64,000 nt of DNA from Lysinibacillus composti. GTDB lineage: Bacteria > Bacillota > Bacilli > Bacillales_A > Planococcaceae. The position numbers and the translations under genes were made by a program. The notes under the pieces were generated by a model that had not been told where the DNA came from, ran no database searches, and saw only the letters and a program-made list of their open reading frames with translations. This document shows, in pieces, positions 27,555 to 36,674 of the stretch (position 1 is its first letter; each line of letters begins with the position of its first letter). The stretch covers positions 1-64,000 of the forward strand of contig NZ_JAFBDY010000012.1 in assembly GCF_016908465.1 (NCBI RefSeq). Direction: 5' to 3'.

Positions 27555-27860
27555 CATCAATCTTTAATTTTTTCATTCGAAGATTTATAACTCATTTGTT
27601 TGGAGTTGTTTTACAGTTTTCGCTAATTCAGTTGAAGTCGAAACCTGATGAGATAAATAATCAAAAGCTAAAAACTACATTGATTGCTATACATGCTACG
27701 CCCACATATATAACAAACTGTTCCAAACACATCGAAAATCACAAAGACTTAGTAAAAGATTTCTTTGCCTAAATCCTACGTTAAAACGAATAATTTTAAT
27801 AGAGTAATGTTATATATGCAAGGTATAAAATCCCATCGATGGTTGGCCATAGCTTAATTT
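27532..27860. other. Intergenic region between gpsB and rnpB
   Basis: About 330 AT-rich nucleotides with the rnpB -35 box at one end. I see no ORF with a ribosome site, no stable terminator and no known RNA motif. Confidence 0.5.
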
Positions 27861-28154
27861 TTATTCGTATAATCTACTTCCAAATACTTCCTTCTCGAGC
27901 TTAGAAAGACGTTTTAATATATCAAAGTTTGTATTACCACTAGATGGTGCAGCTTGTGGTTTACGATTAGCATTTTCTAATTCTTCTTTTAAGCGTTTAT
28001 TTTCAGCTTTAAGCTGTTCTACTACTTGTTCAAATACGTCATAATCTTCCAATACTTGATCTAAGAATTGGTCAACTTCATCTACGCTATATCCTTTAAT
28101 AGCTTTTTTAAATTCTTTTTCATATATAATTTTTGAATTTAATTTAATTTCCAT
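27861..28154 (-). CDS. gpsB: GpsB cell-division and peptidoglycan coordinator
   Basis: Small DivIVA-like protein of 97 residues. The N-terminal membrane-binding/coiled-coil domain (KEFKKAIKGYSVDEVDQFLD, then a heptad-like stretch to about residue 62) is joined by a short linker to the C-terminal trimerisation signature NTNFDILKRLSKLEKEVFG. GpsB shuttles the class A penicillin-binding protein (PonA/PBP1) between septum and side wall; ponA is encoded 5 kb away here. Its 5' region has a cre-like palindrome and a candidate promoter nearly 200 nt upstream. Confidence 0.95.
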   Translation of the reverse strand: MEIKLNSKIIYEKEFKKAIKGYSVDEVDQFLDQVLEDYDVFEQVVEQLKAENKRLKEELENANRKPQAAPSSGNTNFDILKRLSKLEKEVFGSRLYE

Positions 28155-28350
28155 TCAAACATCGTCCTTCCATTCCAAACATACATTACCTTAATTATAG
28201 CATATCGATATATTGTAAAGGGACTTGAAAAACAATAGTTTTTTAAAATATACGTGACAGGTTTTATAATCAAATACATCTTTTAATATTTGTACTGCGC
28301 GCTGACTTATCAGCCTAAATATTGTAAGGGATATTAACCTATTGAAGTTA

Positions 28351-28379
28351 AATGTAACACCTTTTGACAACGTTGTCAT
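28351..28379 (-). promoter_or_regulatory. Candidate gpsB promoter overlapped by a cre-like palindrome
   Basis: On the minus strand ATGACA (28379-28374), 17 nt and TACATT (28356-28351). The perfect palindrome TGACAACGTTGTCA at 28365-28378 covers the -35 box and part of the spacer, and matches TGWNANCGNTNWCA at all positions. That would suit repression by CcpA or another LacI-type regulator. The long leader (about 190 nt) before gpsB makes the assignment tentative. Confidence 0.45.
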
Positions 28380-28431
28380 ATTTTGCGCTTACCCAGGAAA
28401 TTTCGAAAATAATTTCTACCACTTTGTCTTA

Positions 28432-29703
28432 TTAATCTACAGTTACATTTAATAATGTAGATAACTTTTTTTCAATTCTATTGTAGCGCTTGTACCATTT
28501 TTCCTTGGCCTTCACTTTTTGCTGTTCTTTTAAAAAATAATGATTTTCAAGTAGCGCTAATCCTTTTTGTGTATACTCTAATGCATTTTGAAAATCTTTA
28601 AATTGATGTTCGTATAACATGGCCAGTTGCTCAAGGGCTTTTAATTTTTGTGGTGGTTCAATTGTTAACAACGATTTTTCAAATGAAATAGCCGCTTCCT
28701 TATAAAATGATTTTCTCTTTTGTTGAAATGCGAGTAAAAAATATGCATTTCCTGCCTCATGATCGTTGAAATTGTCTGTTACATTATAAAGTACATTTTG
28801 TGCTTTTTCTTCGTATTTTAAATCCCCATACCACTTCCCAATATTAGTATGGGTTATAGCCGAGTCCTGTATTTCGTCTTCTAGTAATAGATTCGTAGAA
28901 ATACTATAAAGTGTGACAAGCGATAATAAATCCCATTCATTATGGTACAGCACTTTCATGAGAGACTGTGCATTTCCGCTTTTAACTGCATCTAGATAAA
29001 TAATAGGAGCCAAATGACCCGGAATATCACCTATTCGTTTAAATCCTAATTTCTCTTCTTCAACCAATGTTAATTTCATTCGCTCTAAATTATTTTTCCA
29101 CAAACGTTTCGTGCTGTGTAATAAATCAATTTGTCTCATTTGTTTTAACTTAGGCAACACATTTTGATTCATCGTCCATCGTGTTTCAAGTTGAGGCCAA
29201 TCAAAGCTTTTCCCATTGTATGTAACGATTGTTGCTTGTTGTTTCCAAAATTTAGATTCGAATAAAAAAGCTGCTTCATTTGAAGGGTCAGCTAAAACAT
29301 ATTGGGTTAGGACGAATTCTTTATCACAAAATTCTAAAAGACCAATCAGAAAAATATACGTACCAACACCTTTTAAGCCTGTAGTTTCCGTATCAAAGAA
29401 GATAACCCTCTCATTAGAATCTATTGAAAATGGGTGGTCTATGTTAGAATTATGCCACATATCTACTGCATGAAAGAAAGAACGAAGATAAACTTTTCCG
29501 TGTTTGAAATCTAGCGGATAACGTACTTCCCTTTTAAATAGCACACCAAAATCATTCTCTATTAAGGTTAACCCTGCATCTTCCCAATTTTTCACATAGA
29601 TTGGTTGGGAAGGTTTCTGATACTTAGGTTTAGTTTCTTCTTTAACTTCTTTCTTTTTGCCTAACAACTTCTTCATTTGTAATATTTTATTTTCATATGA
29701 CAT
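28432..29703 (-). CDS. mrfB: MrfB exonuclease (YprB), ribonuclease H-like plus TPR
   Basis: DEDDh-type 3'-5' exonuclease that works with MrfA in removing mitomycin C adducts in B. subtilis. The nuclease core lies at about residues 95-265, with IFFDTETTGL (the D-E pair), TYNGKSFDWPQLETR and a later HNEWDLLSLV. The C-terminal third has TPR-like helices. It has 423 residues, the normal length. The start is 6 nt after the mrfA stop, and a GTGAG site spans the junction, so the two genes are coupled. Confidence 0.92.
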   Translation of the reverse strand: MSYENKILQMKKLLGKKKEVKEETKPKYQKPSQPIYVKNWEDAGLTLIENDFGVLFKREVRYPLDFKHGKVYLRSFFHAVDMWHNSNIDHPFSIDSNERVIFFDTETTGLKGVGTYIFLIGLLEFCDKEFVLTQYVLADPSNEAAFLFESKFWKQQATIVTYNGKSFDWPQLETRWTMNQNVLPKLKQMRQIDLLHSTKRLWKNNLERMKLTLVEEEKLGFKRIGDIPGHLAPIIYLDAVKSGNAQSLMKVLYHNEWDLLSLVTLYSISTNLLLEDEIQDSAITHTNIGKWYGDLKYEEKAQNVLYNVTDNFNDHEAGNAYFLLAFQQKRKSFYKEAAISFEKSLLTIEPPQKLKALEQLAMLYEHQFKDFQNALEYTQKGLALLENHYFLKEQQKVKAKEKWYKRYNRIEKKLSTLLNVTVD

Positions 29704-29709
29704 GGATAC

Positions 29710-31986
29710 TCACATCGATTCATTCATTAGAATTGTTAATATTTTCAATACTTGTTCTTTCCCCTGAGATGAAAGATCCTGTGCTCCGATACAAGATGGA
29801 CACCCATGTTGACATGGACAAGAATACACATGATTATAGGTATGTCTTAATAAAGGGTCAATAATGTCGTACACTTTTTCTGAAAGACCTATTCCACCTG
29901 GATAACTGTCATATATAAAAAGTGTCGGTTTTTTATTATGCACTGCTTTCACTTGAGGGACTATAGATAAATCACTTCGGTCACATTGAATAAATAAAGG
30001 TACGAAAGACTGCATTGCATATGCAACACCTGTTAAAGAATCTGTTAACATTTCTTCAGACCAATTTTCTGGCAAATCAAAAGTTAACCACGTTGCATTT
30101 GTGTGCATTTCATGGGGTGGTAAATGAATTGGACCAGATCCAATATTCTCATGTGTAGAAAACTTAATCTTTTTAAAAATTGTCGGAATGGCTAGAAGAC
30201 TCACATCACCATAGCTTACTTGACAGGATTTATATGGTTTTGTTAGATCCTCACTCATGACCTTTAATTCAACTGCTAAATTTGCGTCTGTAAAATAATC
30301 AACATCTACTTCACGTACATATGCTTTCTTTTCTTCCCAATCTAGTTTTTCTACTTGGAATTGTGTTCCTTGATGCAGATAGATAGCTTCTTCATGTAAT
30401 AAAGTCATGGCACTATACGTATCCATTTCACCAATTACTTTTGTTGCAGCTGGAATCGTTTGGTCAACAATAACTACGTTTTCCTGTGCTGCCGAGCGCA
30501 AACTAATGTCATGAGCAGGGAATCTTTCGCTCATCCAGTACCAATTTGAACTTGTTTTTACTAGAATACCTTCCTCTTCTAAATAGGCAAGTAATTCTTG
30601 GACCTCAAATTCTCCATAGGTTTCTGTCATTGAAAAAGGCAATTCGAAAGCAGCACATTTTAAATGATCCATTAATATTAATATATTTTCCGGATTAATT
30701 AATGCTTCTTCCGGCGAACTTCCTAATAGATACATCGGATTGTTGACCACATACTGGTCGAGTGCCGTAGATGCTGCAACATAAATAATTAACGCAGAGT
30801 CTTGTCGTCTTCCCGCGCGTCCTGCTTGTTGCCATGCACTCGCAATATTTCCTGGATACCCTGTCATAATACACGCTTGAAGTTGTCCAATATCGACACC
30901 TAATTCAAGCGCATTAGTACTAACTACTATTTGGATTTCCCCATCACGAAGTCCCTTCTCAATTTCTCGTCGCTCTGTTGGTAAATAACCGCCCCGATAA
31001 CCACGAATCGATTCATCTTTAATTTTATTTTTAGTTAATCCTTTTAAATAGGTAACGAGCATTTCAACACGAACACGAGATTTCGCAAAGACAATAGATT
31101 GGATTCCTGCTTCAAATAATCTTGTAGCCAAATCACGTACCTCAAGAATGGCACTTCTACGAACACCAAATGTTGGATGAACAATCGGTGGATTGTAAAA
31201 GATAAATGTCTTTTTACCAACTGGTGCACCTGATTTAGAAATGAGCTCGTGTTTAGTATTAGTTAATTTCTCTGCAAGCTCTTTCGGATTTTTGATTGTT
31301 GCAGAGGTACAAATAAAGATTGGATCACTTCCATAAAATGCACATATTCGTTTTAATCGTCGAATTACATGAGCTACGTGGCTCCCGAATACCCCTTTAT
31401 ATGTATGCAATTCATCTATGACGATATACTTTAAATTTTCAAAAAGAGAAACCCACTTCGTATGATGCGGTAAAATCCCTGAATGCAGCATATCTGGATT
31501 GGTAATCACGATATGCCCAGCCTTACGAATTTTTTGCCGAATTGCAGGAGCAGTATCTCCATCATATGTATAACTTAATATTTCCTCATCCATCGCTTCA
31601 ATTAAATTATTTAAATCCGATTTTTGATCTTGAGCGAGTGCTTTAGTCGGAAATAAATAAAGAGCCCTACTAGATGAATCCTCTAATACTTTTTGCAAAA
31701 CCGGTAAATGATAACAATAAGATTTTCCGGAAGCAGTTGGTGTCACTGCAGTAAATGATTGACCATTTAATGCATGATCAAAAGCATCCCGTTGATGAGT
31801 ATATAACTGTTCAATTCCACGTGACTGAAGAGCTTTTTCAATTGAAGGATGCAATTGTTCTGGAAACGGTGCATATTGTGCTGGGCGACCTTCAAGCGTT
31901 TGCCAGTGAACAATAGATTGTTTTAACTCTTCGTCATATCGCCATTCTTGTAATAATTCATCAATTGATCGTTTTTTACTAAACAT
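29710..31986 (-). CDS. mrfA: MrfA DEAD/DEAH-box helicase (YprA)
   Basis: Superfamily 2 helicase with a C-terminal zinc domain (DUF1998), the mitomycin repair factor of B. subtilis. Motifs: ATPase P-loop TPTASGKS near residue 59, IDELHTYKG (motif II), TSATI (motif III) and QQAGRAGRR (motif VI). The four cysteines in CPCQHGCPSC, near the C-terminus, are the zinc ligands. ATG at 31986 is preferred because AAGGTGA lies 6 nt before it; the in-frame GTG at 31995 is too close to that site. It overlaps the yppE end by 8 nt and precedes mrfB. Confidence 0.92.
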   Translation of the reverse strand: MFSKKRSIDELLQEWRYDEELKQSIVHWQTLEGRPAQYAPFPEQLHPSIEKALQSRGIEQLYTHQRDAFDHALNGQSFTAVTPTASGKSYCYHLPVLQKVLEDSSSRALYLFPTKALAQDQKSDLNNLIEAMDEEILSYTYDGDTAPAIRQKIRKAGHIVITNPDMLHSGILPHHTKWVSLFENLKYIVIDELHTYKGVFGSHVAHVIRRLKRICAFYGSDPIFICTSATIKNPKELAEKLTNTKHELISKSGAPVGKKTFIFYNPPIVHPTFGVRRSAILEVRDLATRLFEAGIQSIVFAKSRVRVEMLVTYLKGLTKNKIKDESIRGYRGGYLPTERREIEKGLRDGEIQIVVSTNALELGVDIGQLQACIMTGYPGNIASAWQQAGRAGRRQDSALIIYVAASTALDQYVVNNPMYLLGSSPEEALINPENILILMDHLKCAAFELPFSMTETYGEFEVQELLAYLEEEGILVKTSSNWYWMSERFPAHDISLRSAAQENVVIVDQTIPAATKVIGEMDTYSAMTLLHEEAIYLHQGTQFQVEKLDWEEKKAYVREVDVDYFTDANLAVELKVMSEDLTKPYKSCQVSYGDVSLLAIPTIFKKIKFSTHENIGSGPIHLPPHEMHTNATWLTFDLPENWSEEMLTDSLTGVAYAMQSFVPLFIQCDRSDLSIVPQVKAVHNKKPTLFIYDSYPGGIGLSEKVYDIIDPLLRHTYNHVYSCPCQHGCPSCIGAQDLSSQGKEQVLKILTILMNESM

Positions 31987-32344
31987 CACTTTCACCTTCT
32001 TCTAAATTCCTCAAAAGCGTAGTAAGTGTGAAGTGTACGGCTAGTACAGATTGTTCAAATCTTTTCTTACTAGTTTTCTTATAAAATGATTGCACAACAA
32101 ATTGATCCACCGCATCCACGGCATTATCAACTTGCTGTGCGTGTATATATTTCGGACGATTATCTTTAATCCATTGTTTTGTTAATTGTTGCCATTCCAC
32201 TAGTATAGTATGAATTTGATCAGCATGTGGTTTTACATCATTAAAAAAATCAGGTGAAGCGTCAAGTTCACGCATTTTATAAAAACGTTTAATTGACGCA
32301 TCACACTCATTTAATAATTCTCTTGTTTGTTCAATTAATCGCAT
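31979..32344 (-). CDS. yppE: YppE family protein (DUF1798)
   Basis: A 121-residue, mostly helical cytoplasmic protein of unknown function. Regular heptad-like spacing and the conserved SFYKKTSKKRFEQSVLAVHF segment identify the YppE family. The position also fits: yppE lies in the same neighbourhood in B. subtilis, near the recU-ponA and ypr genes. The last 8 nt overlap the start of mrfA, so it belongs to the same operon. Confidence 0.82.
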   Translation of the reverse strand: MRLIEQTRELLNECDASIKRFYKMRELDASPDFFNDVKPHADQIHTILVEWQQLTKQWIKDNRPKYIHAQQVDNAVDAVDQFVVQSFYKKTSKKRFEQSVLAVHFTLTTLLRNLEEGESDV

Positions 32345-32401
32345 TTAATTACCCTCTTACGCATATTCGAATATTTTTTGGTACTATTAGTTTACCAAAA
32401 A

Positions 32402-32602
32402 TCAATCTATTTCACTAGTAATAGGGGAACAGGCATTCTTTACATGATACCGCTTTTCTGCTAAGCTTACTTTTTGATGAGTAGTTACTAATTGTGAGTA
32501 AAATTGGTCATTAATCGAAGACCGTTCATTCTCAATTTTTGCTGTCATCATTTTGTCTACACAGTCAATTTGGGAAAGAAGTTGTTGGATTTTGTTATGC
32601 AT
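32402..32602 (-). CDS. Small hypothetical protein between yppE and recU
   Basis: A 66-residue protein starting at the ATG at 32602 directly after AAAGGAGGAATTCGT, a strong ribosome site; a longer in-frame reading has none. It is highly charged and helical (SQIDCVDKMMTAKIENERSS), with no membrane segment. In B. subtilis the slot between recU and yppE holds yppC and yppD; this could correspond to YppD by position, but the match is not clear enough to name it. It is on the strand opposite recU. Confidence 0.6.
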   Translation of the reverse strand: MHNKIQQLLSQIDCVDKMMTAKIENERSSINDQFYSQLVTTHQKVSLAEKRYHVKNACSPITSEID

Positions 32603-32746
32603 ACGAATTCCTCCTTTTTTGATTATATTCATTGAAAAATAGAAAATCCCTTGCGACTTAACAAAACTAGACATCAGTTGCTAAAAGAACAATAAATTCG
32701 ATATTTTTCCAAGTTACAACGTTTATTCAAATAAACAATAGCGGAT

Positions 32747-32774
32747 TTGAGACTGTCGAAAGCTAAAATATAAA
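32747..32774 (+). promoter_or_regulatory. Promoter of recU-ponA
   Basis: TTGAGA (32747-32752), a 16-nt spacer and TATAAA (32769-32774). The predicted start near 32781 is about 60 nt before recU. No LexA (SOS) box is seen here. Confidence 0.55.
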
Positions 32775-32840
32775 CTTTGGGCATATGTACCCTTACTGAA
32801 TGATGTAAAATAAAGCTATCATTTCAAAAGAGGTGATTTT

Positions 32841-33458
32841 ATGGCAATTCGTTATCCTAATGGAAAGGTTTTTAATCCGCCGAAAAATGATGCATCGTCA
32901 TCTAATGTAAAAAAGAAGAAGGACATCTCTTTTAGTAACCGAGGTAAAACACTTGAAGATGAAATTAACGAAACGAACACATACTATTTAAATCAACAAA
33001 TTGCCATCATTCATAAGAAACCTGTTCCAGTTCAAATCGTCAAAGTAGAATATCCGTCCCGTAGTGCTGCAGTAATCCGTGAGGCATACTTTCGAACTCC
33101 ATCAACAACGGATTTTAACGGTGTATGGGATGGGTATTATTTAGATTTTGAAGCAAAAGAAACAGAAAGCAAAACTTCATTCCCGTTAAAAAATATACAT
33201 CATCACCAAGTGACACATATGAAAGATGTAGTGAGCCAAAAAGGAATTGCATTTACGATTGTGCGATTTTCAGTGTTAGAGCGTTATTTTGTTTTACCTT
33301 TTCAGGTACTTTTTACTGCTTGGAAAACGATGGAAGACGGTGGTCGTAAATCAATTCCATTAGAGATATTTGAAAAAGAAGCTTATGAAATTAAACGCGG
33401 ATTTAATCCAAGCATTGATTATTTATCAGCAATTAAAAAAATCATTTCAAACGGGTAA
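32841..33458 (+). CDS. recU: RecU Holliday junction resolvase
   Basis: Endonuclease that cuts Holliday junctions and supports chromosome segregation in Firmicutes; 205 residues. The nuclease core DFNGVWDGYYLDFEAKET carries the metal-binding aspartate, glutamate and lysine, and FPLKNIHHHQ follows. The basic N-terminus MAIRYPNGK is typical of RecU. The ATG follows AAAGAGGTGAT. It is paired with ponA 28 nt downstream, as in B. subtilis (recU-ponA). Confidence 0.94.
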   Translation: MAIRYPNGKVFNPPKNDASSSNVKKKKDISFSNRGKTLEDEINETNTYYLNQQIAIIHKKPVPVQIVKVEYPSRSAAVIREAYFRTPSTTDFNGVWDGYYLDFEAKETESKTSFPLKNIHHHQVTHMKDVVSQKGIAFTIVRFSVLERYFVLPFQVLFTAWKTMEDGGRKSIPLEIFEKEAYEIKRGFNPSIDYLSAIKKIISNG

Positions 33459-33486
33459 TTTAGTTTATTAAAGTGGGGAGATTATT

Positions 33487-36120
33487 TTGACAGAAAAAAG
33501 AAGATCACGTGAAGAATTAAAGCGTCAACGTGAACAACAAAAACGAGCACAACGAAAACCTCTGAAAATATGGACAAAAAGAATTCTATTAACATTAGTA
33601 GCTATCGGTATAGTTGGATTTCTTAGTGGAGTTGGTCTATTCGCCTATTACGCAAGTTCGGCTCCAGAACTAGATGAAGACTTGTTAAAAGACCCTATTT
33701 CTTCAGAGTTTTATGATACAAACGGTGAACTTTTCGCAAAAATTGGTGCAGAAAATCGAAAATATGTCGAATATGATGAAATTCCACCAGAAATGGTTGA
33801 TGCCATTTTGGCGACAGAAGACGTTCGTTTCTTTGATCACTTCGGGATCGATATTTGGCGTTTAGGAAGTGCCGTAGTTGCCAACCTTACACAAGGTTTT
33901 GGTGCACAAGGTGCGAGTACCATTACTCAACAAGTTGTTAAGAATTCATTTTTAAGTAACGATAAGCAATTAAAACGTAAAGCTCAAGAAGCATGGCTAG
34001 CCATCCAATTGGAGCAGCACTATGAAAAAGAAGAAATCTTTGAAATGTATTTTAATAAGATTCTAATGTCTGGAAGAATTTATGGTTTTGGTACTGCAGC
34101 GGAATATTTTTATGGTAAAGAATTAAGTGAATTATCTCTTGATGAAATGGCTTTACTTGCGGGGATGCCTCAAAGTCCAAATAACTATAATCCATTTAAA
34201 TATCCAGAAAACGCAAAAAAACGTCGTAATATTGTACTGAGTTTAATGGCACAGCATGGGAAAATTTCAGAAAGTGAAGCTGAGGCTGCTAAAAAAGCTG
34301 ATGTAACTGCTGGCTTACTTCCTGAAGACCAAAGACAAGGTGTTACTGGGACAAAATATGATGCATTTCTTGATGTAGTATTAACAGAATTAGAAGAAAA
34401 CGGTGATGGAGAATTATTAGCTGATGGAATAAAAGTCTACACGACACTTGATCCAAATGCCCAAACGGTCGTTGAAGATGTTATGAATAACTCTGAAAAC
34501 TTCCCTACTGAAAACATTCAGTCTGGTGTGTCAGTAATCGATACAAAATCAGGTCAAATTAAAGCAATCGGTGGCGGTCGAGACTATGCAGATCGAGATT
34601 ATAACTTTGCACAAGATTTAACTTCACGTTCACCAGGGTCAACTTTAAAACCTCTTGTCGATTATGGACCAGCTATCGAAAACTTAAAATGGTCAACGGG
34701 TCAAACAATTGTCGATGAGAGAATGACTTATTCCGGATCTGATCAAGTAATTCGAAATTGGGATGAAAAATATAATGGTACAATGACAATTAGACAAGCG
34801 TTGTATCAATCACGAAACGTACCAGCCGTAAAAACATTACAATCAGTTGGTTTGGAAGAATCACAAGCCTTTATTTCAAAACTTGGAATCGATGTAGATT
34901 ACCTAGTAGAATCGGATGCAATTGGTGGTGGCCGAGTAAATATTTCACCAATTCAAATGGCTGCATCTTATGCTGCATTCGGTAATAACGGAGTATATAA
35001 TGACCCCTACTCAATAAAAGAAGTGGTATTCCGTGATGGGTCAAAAATTTCTTATAAACCAGAATCTGTAGTCGCGATGAATGACTCCACAGCATATATG
35101 GTTACGGATATTTTAAGAGATGTATTGAGTAATAAACCAGGTGCATCAGGTCAAACTGCCCAAATCACTTGGTTAGATGTAGCGGGTAAAACAGGAACAA
35201 CAAACTATTCAGGTGATGAGTTTGCGAAATATAATTTACCAAGTACAAGTGTACCTGACTCATGGTTTGCTGGTTATACTACAAATTATTCTATTGCAAT
35301 ATGGAGTGGTTATTCTAAACGTTCAGAACCAATTACTACTTGGGATGAGCGATTATTACCACAAAAATTATTTAAAACTATTATGTCAGAAATCTCAGCA
35401 GATATTGAAACACCTAACTTTACAAAGCCAAGTTCAGTTGTAGAAGCAACGATTGAAGTCGGTTCAGATCCATTAAGATTAGCAAGTGATTATACACCTA
35501 ATGAATTACGCCAAACTGAGCTATTTGTAAAAGGTACTGAACCACAGCAAGTTTCAGAAGTATATGAACAAACAACTCCAGATGCTCCTACAGGATTAAA
35601 AGCTGATTACAAAGAAAAAGAAAATGTAATTAACTTATCTTGGGACTATAAAGGAAAAGGTAAAGGTAAGAAAAATGTTCAATTTGAAGTAACAATGACT
35701 GTTGATGCAGATGCTCCTGTAGTCATTGCAACAACAGACTCGAAAAAAGTCTCAGTTTCTAATATAGAGCCTGGCCGAAACTATACATTTACCGTGACAG
35801 CTGTTTCTAATGATGCACGAAGTGATTCAGCATCCGTTTCACTCTTCATTGACCAGTCTGTAGAAGAACCTGAAGTAGAGGTTCCAGATACTGGATTCGA
35901 GGAAGACTTCGACTTAGATGGGGATGGCATTCCTGATGGAGATAACAATGGAAACGGGAATAATAACGGGAATGGCAATGAAAACGGCAACGGGAACGGA
36001 AACAACAACGGAAATGGAAACGGGAATAATAACGGAAATAATGGAGGCACTGGTGAAGTAGATGATGGTACCCTCTTACCTCCTGAACTTCCAATAAATC
36101 CAACTGAAAATAGTCAATAA
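33487..36120 (+). CDS. ponA: Class A penicillin-binding protein 1 (PBP1)
   Basis: Bifunctional cell-wall synthase, 877 residues. A membrane helix lies at about residues 35-58, then a GT51 transglycosylase (catalytic E111 in ATEDVRFFDHFGID), a transpeptidase with S385xxK in SPGSTLKP, SRN in QSRNVPA and KTG near residue 568, a fibronectin type III-like domain (about 695-785), and a long tail of asparagine-glycine repeats. The start is TTG at 33487, 6 nt after GGGGAG; no better start is near. The gene is cotranscribed with recU. Its tail is discussed as a finding. Confidence 0.95.
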   Translation: MTEKRRSREELKRQREQQKRAQRKPLKIWTKRILLTLVAIGIVGFLSGVGLFAYYASSAPELDEDLLKDPISSEFYDTNGELFAKIGAENRKYVEYDEIPPEMVDAILATEDVRFFDHFGIDIWRLGSAVVANLTQGFGAQGASTITQQVVKNSFLSNDKQLKRKAQEAWLAIQLEQHYEKEEIFEMYFNKILMSGRIYGFGTAAEYFYGKELSELSLDEMALLAGMPQSPNNYNPFKYPENAKKRRNIVLSLMAQHGKISESEAEAAKKADVTAGLLPEDQRQGVTGTKYDAFLDVVLTELEENGDGELLADGIKVYTTLDPNAQTVVEDVMNNSENFPTENIQSGVSVIDTKSGQIKAIGGGRDYADRDYNFAQDLTSRSPGSTLKPLVDYGPAIENLKWSTGQTIVDERMTYSGSDQVIRNWDEKYNGTMTIRQALYQSRNVPAVKTLQSVGLEESQAFISKLGIDVDYLVESDAIGGGRVNISPIQMAASYAAFGNNGVYNDPYSIKEVVFRDGSKISYKPESVVAMNDSTAYMVTDILRDVLSNKPGASGQTAQITWLDVAGKTGTTNYSGDEFAKYNLPSTSVPDSWFAGYTTNYSIAIWSGYSKRSEPITTWDERLLPQKLFKTIMSEISADIETPNFTKPSSVVEATIEVGSDPLRLASDYTPNELRQTELFVKGTEPQQVSEVYEQTTPDAPTGLKADYKEKENVINLSWDYKGKGKGKKNVQFEVTMTVDADAPVVIATTDSKKVSVSNIEPGRNYTFTVTAVSNDARSDSASVSLFIDQSVEEPEVEVPDTGFEEDFDLDGDGIPDGDNNGNGNNNGNGNENGNGNGNNNGNGNGNNNGNNGGTGEVDDGTLLPPELPINPTENSQ
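35938..36050 (+). repeat. Gly/Asn codon repeat in the ponA 3' end
   Basis: Tandem GGN/AAY codons encode an almost pure NGNGN-type stretch of about 37 residues. The DNA repeat unit is short and variable (GGAAACGGGAATAACAAC-like), so its length may vary by slippage. Confidence 0.8.
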
Positions 36121-36136
36121 AAATAAATAAAATATA

Positions 36137-36178
36137 AAAAGGACTCAGCAGGAAAAAGTTAACCTGTTGAGTCCTTTT
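36137..36178 (+). terminator. Terminator of recU-ponA
   Basis: AAAAGGACTCAGCAGG and CCTGTTGAGTCCTTTT pair over about 16 bp with one wobble, followed by TTTTAT. It lies 17 nt after the ponA stop. Confidence 0.85.
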
Positions 36179-36280
36179 ATATTTGGGATCAATTCTCCTA
36201 CTTTTCTCTTGGTTGATCACCTAGATTTTCCTGCGCATAGACATGTCATTTTCTTAAATGCCTTAGTTTAATTACATAAG

Positions 36281-36315
36281 AAAAGGAGTTGCGCAAATCC
36301 CATTGCGACAACTCC
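36281..36315 (-). terminator. Terminator after ypoC
   Basis: On the minus strand GGAGTTG and CAACTCC form the base of a stem, with inner GCAAT/ATTTGC pairing, followed by TTTTC. It lies 6 nt after the ypoC stop. Confidence 0.75.
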
Positions 36316-36320
36316 TCCAA

Positions 36321-36674
36321 CTATGCTTTTATTCGTAACCGAGCATAACGCTTTTTAATTTCCTTAAATAATTCATCTAATTGACGGAAACAAGCATATT
36401 GTGCAGGTCTTGCTTTAATAAATAGAAAACGCTCCATCCCATTGATTGGAAATACTTCATATTCTTCATTAGTTTGGATCAAGGAAGTTTGCTCAACTAG
36501 TGAGGTGTTCAATACTAACTCTTCGAATAAAGCAATACCTTCTTCCATCAATGATTTTGCTTCCCCGTTCCGTTCATCGTGGGCATGAAAAATTTGATCA
36601 CTCAATCGTTCCCACCGTTCAAAATAGGGTTCAATTAATTCTTTTGAGATGGCTTCTTTTTTTACTGGAATCAT
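36321..36674 (-). CDS. ypoC: YpoC family protein
   Basis: A 117-residue protein of unknown function. The conserved C-terminal block (AQYACFRQLDELFKEIKKRYA) and the position directly after nth match B. subtilis YpoC. Its ATG overlaps the nth stop by 4 nt, so it is translated from the same message as dnaD and nth. It contains no membrane or nucleotide-binding motif. Function remains unknown. Confidence 0.82.
   Translation of the reverse strand: MIPVKKEAISKELIEPYFERWERLSDQIFHAHDERNGEAKSLMEEGIALFEELVLNTSLVEQTSLIQTNEEYEVFPINGMERFLFIKARPAQYACFRQLDELFKEIKKRYARLRIKA

Noticed and set aside
32362-32375. LexA (SOS) box near yppE-mrfA (ATATTCGAATAT)
   Set aside because: It is a perfect AT-rich palindrome but does not match CGAACRNRYGTTYG.
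35781-36220. Minus-strand ORFs opposite the ponA tail
   Set aside because: They are antisense to the Asn/Gly codon repeat, with proline/phenylalanine-rich low-complexity translations and no ribosome site.
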